Assembly (NCBI GenBank): GCA_023374025.1
Contig: SIJG01000003.1
Span: forward strand, 2,882,416 to 2,946,415
Direction of reading: 5' to 3'
DNA length: 64,000 nucleotides
Source of the DNA: Heterodera schachtii
Taxonomy: Eukaryota > Nematoda > Chromadorea > Rhabditida > Heteroderidae
A program made the position numbers and the translations under genes. Below the pieces are notes generated by a model. It was not told where the DNA came from, searched no databases, and saw only the letters and a list, made by a program, of their open reading frames with translations. Positions 54,850 to 64,000 of the stretch are shown in pieces. The stretch's first letter is position 1, and every line of letters begins with the position of its first letter.

Positions 54850-56460
54850 GAGCTTTGTTTGTTACAAAAAAAAACAGTACAAAAAATGGACTACCGTATG
54901 CCATCCAGCTGATAAATACAGTATGGAACACAAATACCAAATAGCTCTTACCGTAATGATTCTTCTGTGATCTTTTTGAGCCCCCATCAATTCGACATAT
55001 GACGTCATTGTACAAATTTCACCCCCCTCTAATTAATTGTTCAATTATTCTTCCATTTTTTAAGCAGAGCAGGGCTCGTAAGTGTGCTCATTTTTTGAGT
55101 GTGAAAAAGTTAAAAGTGCTGATTTTTGAGGTTTCGACATAAGACATAATTTTTGAAAAAATATAATTTTTTGCAACAAATCTCATTAAAAAATTTTCTT
55201 TTTTGCGGCAATGCCAATGGGCGCCACCGAATGCCATAGCCCAAAAATCCCAAATCTGGCTAGAGTTGAAGAAAATCTATTATTAAATTTCAATTAATTT
55301 TTAAAAAAAATTCCCAGGCGGCGCCTATCGGCGGCGACGCCTCCTTTTTTCCTTAAATTTTTTGTTTTACTAGCACGCCAAAAAAGGGGCATGAAAAGAA
55401 AAATAAATTAGCCAATTATTTTTTAAGCAATTTTAAAATTAAAAAAACACACACAGAATTTTGTCTTTTTAAATTCCAAATCCGTTTGTTCTGGATTTTG
55501 AAAAATTTACTTATGAGCTTTGCTCTTTTTCTCATTGTGTGCCATCAAAATTTATATTTTCATTTTTTCTCATTTGTGTGCTGCTCAATATTCCCGAAAC
55601 AAAGAGACAAAGAGTTGATGTCAAGACCAATTGAGAGATTTGAAGCCCACGTGTGGTCGAGAGGAAGAAAAATGGCGAAGAATAAAAAAAACACGGTCAT
55701 ACCATTTACCGTATTCCCTGAAATAGAGCCCCCGGGGCGCTTTATTTTTCATCCCCCTCCCCCCTCAAAAGGGGAGGGGGGGGGGCTTTATTTGAGGGGG
55801 AGGGGCACTAATTCAGGGGATCGTATGATAGGAATAGAGCCCCGGCACGGGACGAGATCCTGCGCGGGATTTTGCGGGATCACAGCCCGCAAACCGTATG
55901 GTATTAATCCCGCGGGATCTCGTCCCGCAAAAATTTCGAGTTCCATTCCCGCAACAGGGTTCGCAAACTTGAAATTTCCGGGCGATGAACGCGGGGACGG
56001 GAGCTCGTGTTTTGGCGCTAGCCCGAGAAATATGTACTACGTAAACCAGGGTTCCTATCCGTCCTTTATTTCAAGGACAGTTCTTTATTTTCGGCTTTGA
56101 TTCTTAGAAATTTGAAGTTGTCCTTGGTTTCAATGATGTCCTTTGAAATCGATATTTAATTCATAAAATTTAAAAAATTTTGACTCAACTTTAAATCTAA
56201 ACAAAGCTCATTAAGTCTCGAATGTTTCAGCATTTTTTAAAAAGCACCAAAATGAGCATTTTTAATGAATTCTGATAAAATGTTTCCGGATTATTTTTTA
56301 AATTTTTTGTCGAATTAAAAGAATATTTTTTAAGAATTTAAAGAAATCAAAACACAAAAAATCATTAAAATGCCAAAAATTGTACAAACACCAAAACTGG
56401 CACAAAAATTTTCAAATTTTTAAAATTGTTTTTCTTTTTCCATCATAATTTTCGGCGTTC
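54850..56460. other. Intergenic stretch made of repeat fragments
   Basis: 55310-55345 holds a GGCGGCGCCTATCGGCGGCG motif. 55706-55835 holds a TACCGTATTCCC-ended fragment with CCCCTCAAAAGGGG and G-runs, related to 10245. 55848-55985 holds a GGGATCTCGTCCCGC-type segment related to 9649. The long frame across 55486-56100 is composed of these repeats. Confidence 0.5.
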
Positions 56461-56462
56461 GC

Positions 56463-59400
56463 TTATGCTTCTTCAAAAATTGGCCCCCCTTTTTCGCGAC
56501 ATTTTCTTTTGCATTTTGGCACTTTTTTCCATTTTTGTTCAAATTCTGCCCGAAAATTTGCAATTTCCGCATCTTTTCCCCGATTATTAATTGCATAATC
56601 CATTAGTTCCGCCTCATTAAGCAACTCAATAAAATAGGCTTCGTCGGCATTTTCGCCTTTTTTACCCAGGCGTTTCCAAATGGCATTCAGCTTTTTAATG
56701 ACCTTAATTAGGCTTATAAATAATCCTCCTCCATTAATAAATGATGGTTTCAATGCTGGCAATTTTTGTTTGGACACTTCCGAGCATTTGGCTTAATAAA
56801 TTAAAAATTTTATGTAATTAAAAAATAATTAATGGAAAATAGGCATATTTAAACAATTTTTTTAATATAATGAACGCTCCTAAATAAGCTTTTTAAATTT
56901 GTTAATTTGCAAACAAAAATTTTCTATTTAATACAAAAAACCAAAAAATAATAATAATTTAAAATAAATAAAATTTTAAAAATTTTCATTGTTCGAAAAA
57001 AATTTTAAATTTATAAAAAAAATTATTATAATTTTCAAAACAAAAATTTTGCTTTATGAACAAATACTAAAGAAAAAGGTAAGGTTTTGTTACTTAAAGT
57101 CGCCAAAATATTTTTATTTTATGAATTATGGCCATAAAATATGGACCAAAAATCGCAAAATATGGACATAAAATGGCAAAAATATGGACATAAATTTTTT
57201 CACATTGAGGGTATAACTTCTCAAAATTTCTTCAAATTCGCTAAATTGTTAAGTAAAACGTTAAAAAATGGCTAAATACAGTATTAAAACCACTTTAGAA
57301 GAAAAAAAAGACACTATAAAGCTAAAATTTACTCATTTTTACGAAAAATCATCCTGAAAAGTGAAATTTTCGCTTTTTTGCTTATTTTTGACATAAATTA
57401 ACCAAATCTTACGAAAATTTAAATTTAATCAATTTTTTCAACAAAATTTTGCTAAAAAGTGTCTTTTTCTAAAAATTTTTAAAATTTCAAGAGTAAAAAG
57501 GACAATTTAGCTGATGGGGGCCGTTCTAATAGGGGTTTTTTGGAAAAATGCCCAAATATGGACATAAAATATGGATAAAAATGCCAAAATATGGAAAAAT
57601 ATGGATAAATCGCGAAATATGGAAAAATATGGAAAATATGGATATAGAAACCCATCCTAGAAGCTTCAAACCAAGCTAAAAACATGTTTTTCGTGCGTTT
57701 CAGGCCTCCCACAGTCCAGGAAAAAAATATGGATTTCCATATAAATGACAGCCCTAGTCATAATTAAAAAAATTTTAATTTTTGATTAATTTACTTTGAA
57801 ATTGTATCGATGTCAAAAAATTAAGAATCAATTTTAAGCTTACGGTATTTTTTTGCCAGGAAAATTTTAAAAAATGCATTTTTCTGAGATTTTTTCAATT
57901 AAAATTTTTTCGATTTTACCGAAATAAGTTCGAAATATTTTTGCCATTTTTTGTTTGTAAAAAAAATGCTATTAATCAGTTTTGCTAATTGGCCCCAAAA
58001 CAAAATGACCAACTTTCAAAATAGAGCCGGAATAAATATTCGTACAAAATGTCCAAATATTTGCGGTATTTTTTGCAAATTTCTTCGTCTAATTCCTTCC
58101 CAATTTTGGCACAGTGCCAATTCCTTCTCATTTTCATCAAACACACAATGCCAAGATGGCCCACATATTCGCCATTTTCAATTTGTTGGTCTGTGCTTTT
58201 CAAAGACTTTTTTATTAATTTGAAAAATTTCTCAAAATTTGTCGCCTGTCCTTTGATAAATTCGGTTAAAACAGCATCATCAGTCTGAATTTAATTTTTG
58301 TTTAAAAAAATAAATTATTTTAATTAACAAATTATTTATTTAAAATTCGAGTGAAATGGGAAACATTTTCATTGGCCGACACAAAATTTTAAAAATTTTC
58401 GCCGATTTTCAAAAAAAAAATTGGAGAACAATCTAATTTTTCGAACTTATTAAACCATTAGTTTTTTCTCCGTCGAGACACCTGCTGATGATAATTAGGG
58501 GGTACCGTAATTCAGAAGCAAACTGTGCGTTTTACAGTAATTTTGTTGACACCGAAATTTTTCGCCCGGTGTGTCAGAGGAGAAAAGTTTTTCAGAGTTT
58601 TAATGGCTATGCCAAAAATGGTCCTCATTTTTACACTTTTTAAATGGCGCCCAATTTTTGGAAAATTAAAATTTCGGATTTTCAAGCATTTTCTCCAAAA
58701 AATCAGGCATTTTATGGCACAAAATGGCCCAAATTTGGGCCCCGCCCCCATCCATTCCCACCCATGTGAGTAAATCGTCAAATTTTGAAGCAATAATTAT
58801 GAAATGCTTGTCCCTTCCGATGTTTCTGGCTCGCATGAATAAAATGCCCGATTGTCGTTCCACCTGTTTTTTTAAACATTTTTTCCAAAAATTCATCAAA
58901 TTTTTCCGCTTATTTCGTCCACACTTTCATATTGTCTGATCGTGATTGGCCACATCAATTGCCAACTGCAAAATCCGTTCATTCATTGGCATTTTCATTT
59001 GTGCTACCTCCAATTTGGCACTTTCATTTTGTTGTCGTCCAATTTGGCATTTTCATTTTGTGCTCCTCCAATTTTGCTATTTCACTTTGTCGTCGTCCCT
59101 TGGCATTTTCATTTTGTCCTCCTCCAATTTTGGCATTTCATTTTGTCCTCTTCCAATTTTACTGATCCATTAAATAATAATAATAATTCATTTTCTTTCC
59201 ATTCAATAAAATTGGGTCAAAATTGCCTCCATTGAAAAACGCATTTAATTTCCATCCAAAATTCTCGCCCCAATTTGAAATGAAATAAAATCTCGAAATC
59301 CTGGCCAAGCAATTCACCACATAAATTAATGGGCCTTCAATTTCAAATTGTTCTCGTCGCTTTTTAAGTACAAATTTTGGCCTCACTGTTGGCAATCCGT

Positions 59401-60573
59401 CGACATATTCTCGGTACAAATATTCGTACAAAATGTCCAAAAGTTGGCGATATTTTTGGCATTCTGTCCGTTCAAAGTCTCCAAATTCCGAAGCGGGTCA
59501 ACTCAGTCTGGCCAACTCCGTCCCAAAGACATATAAGGAAGGACACGCTTCGCGAGTCCTTGAAAGTCTCGCTCTTGAAAAATCTTGCACTGTGGGCCCT
59601 GGGAAAATTTTTTGTTAAAATTATGCAAAAAAATGCTATTTTTGGGGCCAAAATGCAAACAAAAATATGACAAATAGTGGTCATGCTCGAGACCGAACAG
59701 AGTCGACCCCGAGACCAGAGGCCGAGACAGGGACGGTCCCAGGGGGGGGGGGGGGGGGTTCGCGGGGTACGTACCCCCCCCCCCCCCCCAAGGCCCCTCC
59801 GCACCCGAAATTTTTAAGGAAAAATTAGTACTTTGCTGAAAATTTTAGATTTTCCTTGGTGGTACCCCCCCCCCCCCCCAGACCTAGCCTCTTACCCAAA
59901 TTTTCCAAAAAATTACAATAAATTTCCAAAAAATCGACATTTTCTGACTAAAACCTCCTAAAATTGGCTCAAAATCGCAAAATTCGTCACTTTTTTGGAC
60001 AAAATTTGTTAACAAATCGCATTAAAAAATGCAAAAATTTTCCCGGCGGCGCCTATCGGCACCGCCGGACCCCCCTTGTTCACCAAAAGTTTTCTGGAAA
60101 AACCGCCGCAAAAAAAAGCGGAGTGAAAAGCAAAAAAAAAAAAAAAGGTCGTCGCCCGGGGGGTGGTACCCCCCCCCCCCCAAACCGAAATCCTGGGACC
60201 GTCCCTGGGCGGAGATCCAAAAAACATGAGAGTTTTCTCGAGGCTGAGGCCGAGACCTAAAAAAAACCCGCAAATTTTCTCAAGTTGAGACTAAAGACCG
60301 AAACTCTCGAGCATCACTGTTAAATAGTAATGTTAAAAACAAAATTTTAAAATATTTCAATGTTTGTCATAAGCATTGGGACGGAGTTGGCATTAGACTG
60401 AGTTGTCCCATACCCTCAAATTGGTCTCCCATTTTGTCACAGTGCCAATTCTTCACCATAAAATGCAGAATGCCAAGATGGGCCTCATATTTTTGGCTTG
60501 AATAATTATAGTCATTGATTTGACTTCCTTTTTGATCGCTTTTCATAAATGCAATTAGTGCGCTGTCGTCAAC
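56463..60573 (-). CDS. Unrecognised protein with two related domains, probably disrupted
   Basis: Minus-strand coding pieces: 60573-60410 (VDDSALIAFMKSDQK, YEAHLGILHFMVKNWHCDK), 59494-59159 (ECQKYRQLLDILYEYLYREY, PLIYVVNCLARISRFYF, ends at a stop), about 58970-58720 (MNERILQLAIDVANHD, SGILFMRARN, HFIIIASKFDDLL), 58284-57985 (TDDAVLTEFIKG, YVGHLGIVCLM, NWHCAKIGKEL, YRKYLDILYEYLF) and about 56790-56463 (KLNAIWKRLGKKGENADEAY, ending GPIFEEA). The first plus second pieces and the fourth piece are clearly homologous (HLGI, NWHC.K.G, KYR..LDILYEYL). The first domain is split mid-exon by a 0.9-kb insertion at 59495-60409. I do not know the family. Either a tandem pair of decayed paralogues or one gene with two domains; stops at the ends of pieces two and four favour the former. 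Confidence 0.5.
57125..57754 (-). mobile_element. Left-truncated copy of the TAGGGCGGGG element
   Basis: Inverted copy of 19655-20317. Shares AAAATATGGACC, TATGGATTTCCATATAA and CGTGCGTTTCAGGCCTCC. The right end is degraded to CAGCCCTA followed by GTCATAAT; the left end lacks the terminal repeat. Confidence 0.75.
59495..60409. mobile_element. 915-bp inverted-repeat insertion splitting an exon
   Basis: Ends GGGTCAACTCAGTCTGGCC and the complement of GGGACAACTCAGTCTAATGC are inverted, and both continue with CCAACTCCGTCCCAA. The inside holds C/G-runs (59741-59760, 59774-59789, 60170-60182) and the CGGCGGCGCCTATCGGCACC motif at 60045. The coding sequence on either side aligns to one continuous domain in the paralogue at 58284-57985. 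No clean target duplication is visible. Confidence 0.72.
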
Positions 60574-60599
60574 CTAATTAGCATGTGTTAATTACCCCA

Positions 60600-61400
60600 G
60601 CTAATTACTTCGGCTCAGAAACTCACTGATGGCAGTGCACTTGAAAATGACAATAAAAAAGGATGAATAATAAAAATAATATTGGTAAAAGAAATTATTG
60701 CATATGCATAATAATTGGTCATTTTCATTTCAGGAAAAATTTATGGTAATTAATTAATAATTAGTGAAATTTATAGCCAGGGCTGGGATTTATTTTTATT
60801 TTTTCAGGTAACTTTTTACGAGAGAGGCACTTAAACATATTTTATCAACCAATTTTTCGTAAAAGAGTGACTTTTGAACAAATAAAATATCATGAAAAAA
60901 AATTCAAAAATTGACAATTTGTCAAAATAAAAAATTTTCCAATTAATTTAAATTTATAAAATTTCATAAAAAAATTGCTGATTTTGAAACTTATAATTCT
61001 TGGAAAGTAAATTTGTTAAAAAATTTTCAAATGCATTTTATTTCAATGAGTTTTAAAGCTAAAATCACATAAATTAGTCATCTGTTGGGCGATATGTGAA
61101 TTAATATTATAAAAAAGAGTCTTTTAAAAATTTCCATCTCTGCTATCATCAATAAATTAATCAATTTGATGGATATATAAAAAAAATAATTATGACACAA
61201 TAAAAAGGCGAAAAATAATGGATAATTAAAGCCTTAAATTTTCCTCAAATTATAAAAATGTAAAATGACATGAAAAAAGTTAACTTTTTTGAAACTAACT
61301 TTTAATGGTTAAGAGTTAAAAAAATTTAACCAATTAAAAATATTTAGAAAATTTTATTATATTTAAATTTTTTTCAAAAATCTCCGACTTTCTCGGGGTC
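60600..61400. other. AT-rich intergenic stretch, nothing recognised
   Basis: Very AT-rich with no coding frame, RNA motif or clear repeat. 60780-60800 (CAGGGCTGGGA) could be the damaged end of a YAGGG element. Confidence 0.4.
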
Positions 61401-61436
61401 TGAATTCCGATTTCCAAAAATTTTTGGGGCCTCAGA

Positions 61437-61718
61437 TTAGCCTAATGATGAAAATTCCCTATAAAATAAATGTGTATTTCGGCCCTTTCCGTAGATGAAG
61501 GTGCCTCGTTCGTGCGCCGAGTCGGGCGGTCCTTTGATGGTGGCCTTCCAGTGGAACATGTCTTTGCCGTCATTCATCGGTGCCGCGGTGCAACCCGTGA
61601 TCAGCTCCTGCTTCAATTCTGCCAGTTCCTGCAAATTGATCAAAAATCATTTAAAGCATTGGTTGATCAGAGTGATCAAATTTCATTTCGCCACCTTTTT
61701 GATGCGTCGAAGTGCCAT
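61437..61718 (-). pseudogene. Truncated ubiquitin-conjugating enzyme E2
   Basis: Exon 1 (61718-61695) reads MALRRIKK. After a 66-bp intron (donor GTGGCG, acceptor TTTGCAG), exon 2 (61628-61437) reads ELAELKQELITGCTAAP, then DMFHWKATIKGPPDS and GTFIYG. This matches the N-terminal third of the UBC4/UBE2D-type fold, including the helix 1 start and the FHW..TI.GP..S motif. The frame then departs from the family and stops, so the HPN motif, the active-site cysteine and the C-terminal helices are absent. A repeat fragment (AAAAATTTTTGGGGCCTC, 61415-61432) lies just past the break, which suggests truncation by a repeat insertion. A missing downstream exon is possible but no donor is seen. Confidence 0.8.
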
Positions 61719-61979
61719 TTCGAAAAGGGCGAGCGAATTGATGAGAAACAGCGATGAGTTCGCTTTTGAAGTGTTGTTGTTGTTGTTGCACAACAGAGGG
61801 ACGATGATGATAAACGCAAATAGTTCTGTTCTAAAAAAGAGAAAAAATCATAAAATGCAAGGAAATTAACTGAAACTTGAAAATTGTAAAAATGCAGTTT
61901 CTGGGAAAATTTTTTTTGATTAATTCATGTTCAAATTGGGTGATCCAGGTTTTGTTTATTTTTTTAAATTTACTCATAA

Positions 61980-62110
61980 TTAACCAGGTTTAGGGACGAA
62001 TCTGTGCTGGCCAACGTTTGCTTCGAACCCTCGCGCTGTACCTTTTTGAGCATCGGAAACAGAATGCCAAGGACAATGCCAACGTGAATTTGTTTGAGAA
62101 GTGAAGAATC
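61980..62110 (-). other. Possible exon upstream of the E2 fragment
   Basis: The minus strand reads QIHVGIVLGILFPMLKKVQ and GSKQTLASTDSSLN with local hydrophobic character. I see no family match, and cannot say whether it belongs to the E2 fragment or another gene. Confidence 0.2.
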
Positions 62111-62754
62111 AGCTAATGTTAAGCAAAATATGATCAGGAAAAAGTGATCTGTATATGTACAAAATTAGTACCAAACATTTAATCGAGAAATGACCGAAAT
62201 TTTGTAATATTGCTGATTAATTTCAATCTAATTTGATGCTAATTACTTTGTCAAGCTATAAGAGTTGATTTTAAAGAAAATTTACATTTCTTGATCCGTC
62301 TTACGGTTTTTAGCAAAATTATTTAAATGCTAAGCGGATGGGAACGACGCGCAATTTACAAGCGCAAACTACTCATAACGATGATCCTGTCCAACCAGTG
62401 TCGAGTGCGTGTTGGAGGCCATGAAATTGGGCATTGTGGCGTTAATTGGTGGGACGAGGACAGCGTGGACCACATGCATCGGTATTTTTTTTTGTCGAAA
62501 ACTTGGTAAAACAAGTCTAACAGCAAGAAGATTGCTTTTTTAGCTAAATCTCTTTTCACACCTTTTATGGCAAATTTTATAAAATGGCAAAAAATTGACA
62601 CAGTCAAAAAGCGACTAGTGAAGCGAACAAATGGGCTTTTTTAGCTGAACGCTTATTTTAAATTTCGGCGGTGTTTTTGTCTCGGCGAGATTTCGGGTTG
62701 AAAGGTTTTGGCGGCTACGTTTCTGTTGGTGGCCAAAAAATATATATTTGGTCT

Positions 62755-62925
62755 AGAGTAGAGTGGGACCGTGACCAAAACACGGACAACTGAGTACCGA
62801 GGTCCCGGTTTTGACAAATTTTGACCGGGACCGGGAAATTTCCGGTTTTTCCCAATTTTCCCAGCCAAAAATTCCCGTTTTTCAACCCGAAAAGGTCCCG
62901 GTCCCGGTTTTGCCCAAAATTGAGT
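62755..62925. repeat. Damaged relative of the TAGGGTAGGTCG element
   Basis: Shares AAAACACGGACAACTGAGTA and CCCGGTTTTG with 52201-52374, and starts TAGAGTAGAGTGGGACCG. The right terminal repeat is missing. Confidence 0.65.
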
Positions 62926-63029
62926 TTTGTCTAAAACATATATATTGCCTGACTATTTTGCCAAACTCCATACCCCTGAAATACAAAATAGGGCTATGGC
63001 ATGATTATTTGATAAAAATATTGTCATTT

Positions 63030-63198
63030 TAGCAGGAAATATACACCAAATGGTCAACCCAACCAGAAGCGTAAAAAGGCTTCCAAACGCTAGCTATTGG
63101 AAAGCCAACAAATTTTGGCATCTCATTAACGAGGCCAAACGGACCGGATGCCACAACAACAATGATCGTGTGACGGCTGCACATGAAGGCGCCCACTG
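63030..63198 (+). other. Possible coding fragment, unrecognised
   Basis: After an acceptor-like TTTTAGCAG, one frame reads SYWKANKFWHLINEAKRTGC and DRVTAAHEGAH, then stops. The C...H...H spacing is loosely like FLYWCH-type fingers found with MULE transposons, but the match is weak. Confidence 0.25.
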
Positions 63199-63513
63199 AA
63201 TTGTAGCGTGGCTTCTAATAATCGTCAAATTTCAAATGCTATGAGGTAAATTTTGGGATTTAACTTTTTTTCATACACCAACGACACCGGAAAATGGTTT
63301 TACTGTTAAAATTGGTGTTTTAACTTTCTCAAATTTAAAAGTGCCGATAAACAAACAAATGCATGTTACAATAGTTATTGCTTAAATAATAGGTTGACGT
63401 GGGACGGAATCCCGTGAGGCTCGGTTATTTGGGATTTTTTTGAAAATTCAAAAATCCCGTAATCTTGCACGAAATCCCGAATTTGAAATTAAAAGGTCTT
63501 TGGCTTAAATGTG

Positions 63514-63762
63514 TAATAACCAAAAAACACTAACCGAGCCATCATTGAAAAAAAGTTGAAAAAACTCGACATAAAGCGAAAATGTTGCGAATTTAAGGCG
63601 ACGCTCATCCCAAATAAAGGGGAGTACGATGGCTGCACCTTCACCACAGGATCCAAGCGCAACAAAAGAAGCGAGCTGAAGAACAACCTCATTATGACGG
63701 TTGCGACAAAAGTGGCCGAAGAAATATTGATGAACAAACCGATCGGTCACGTGGCAGATAAG
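63514..63762 (+). other. Possible exon, unrecognised
   Basis: An open frame of about 83 codons reads EYDGCTFTTGSKRNKRSELK and TKVAEEILMNKPIGHVADK, ending at a plausible donor (AAGGTGGG). Composition is K/E-rich and unlike the flanking AT-rich DNA. Two cysteines (KRKCCEFKATL, EYDGCTF) are seen. Function unknown. Confidence 0.3.
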
Positions 63763-64000
63763 GTGGGATGACAAGAAATTATCGGAAAAGTTAATTTAAT
63801 GCTTGAAACACTGATCAATGTGTGAAAACGGGAAATGAAACATTTTGAAATTTTTTTTTTGCTAACGACTCTTACTAAAATTTAAAATGAATTCTGTTCT
63901 TCAAAATTTTTTAAAAATCGCGGAAAAACCTCAATTTTTTCCTGTTCATCCAAAAATTATAAGAAAAAACGCACCGCGAAAAAAGTAGTTTGAAAACAAA

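Noticed and set aside
55486..56100. 204-codon open frame
   Set aside because: It runs across three different repeat fragments (TACCGTA type, G-runs, GGGATCC type) with no conserved motif.
62327..62509. Possible receptor-like exon (CVLEAMKLGIVALIGG in one frame)
   Set aside because: A hydrophobic stretch resembling an ionotropic receptor N-terminal domain, but frame and splice sites do not agree and no neighbour exon was found.

Overview
Organism. This is an AT-rich eukaryotic window with short GT-AG introns, many transposon relics and no bacterial gene layout. The gene content points to a nematode: an acetylcholinesterase (AChE) gene with small exons, a gene ending in a DUF4773-like cysteine domain, and fragments of an F-box-like family carrying the TGERLTL and KWEKEAIEW motifs. 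I remember that family from cyst nematodes (Heterodera/Globodera). The genus is inference; no database search was possible.

Layout. 1-6186 is satellite DNA with a higher-order period of about 1.81 kb. It abuts a duplicated AChE tail (6187-9605), which is a pseudogene that lost the catalytic-histidine exon. 9649-13669 is a 1,894-bp tandem duplication carrying an F-box-like N-terminal fragment, and the matching C-terminal half lies at 15573-16572. 13.7-20.3 kb is dense in small inverted-repeat transposons, including a 2.28-kb palindrome. 21.9-24.4 kb is a broken, unrecognised coding region on the minus strand. The main AChE gene occupies 28386-36410 (minus) with at least 15 exons and a 1-bp frameshift in the catalytic serine motif. 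36.4-45 kb is mostly non-coding, with tRNA-like sequences and a CT microsatellite. A plus-strand gene for a probable secreted protein runs from a signal-peptide exon at 45373 to a DUF4773-like C-terminus ending at 54846. 56463-60573 (minus) holds an unrecognised protein with two related domains, split by a 0.9-kb insertion. 61437-61718 is a truncated ubiquitin-conjugating enzyme (E2).

Most unusual signal. Five elements (13696-14287, 16576-18859, 34169-34813, 42265-42585, 48087-48565) share one architecture: a run of ~15-bp units at each end, the two runs inverted, with 8-9 bp target duplications. Their unit sequences have drifted (cores TTCGACAGT, CCGTCAGT, TTCGCCAACT). A second group of elements begins TAGGG, CAGGG or TAGAG and shows 8-bp target duplications, as expected for hAT-type non-autonomous elements. 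Gene and element histories are tied together: these insertions lie in or next to the introns, exons and pseudogenes.
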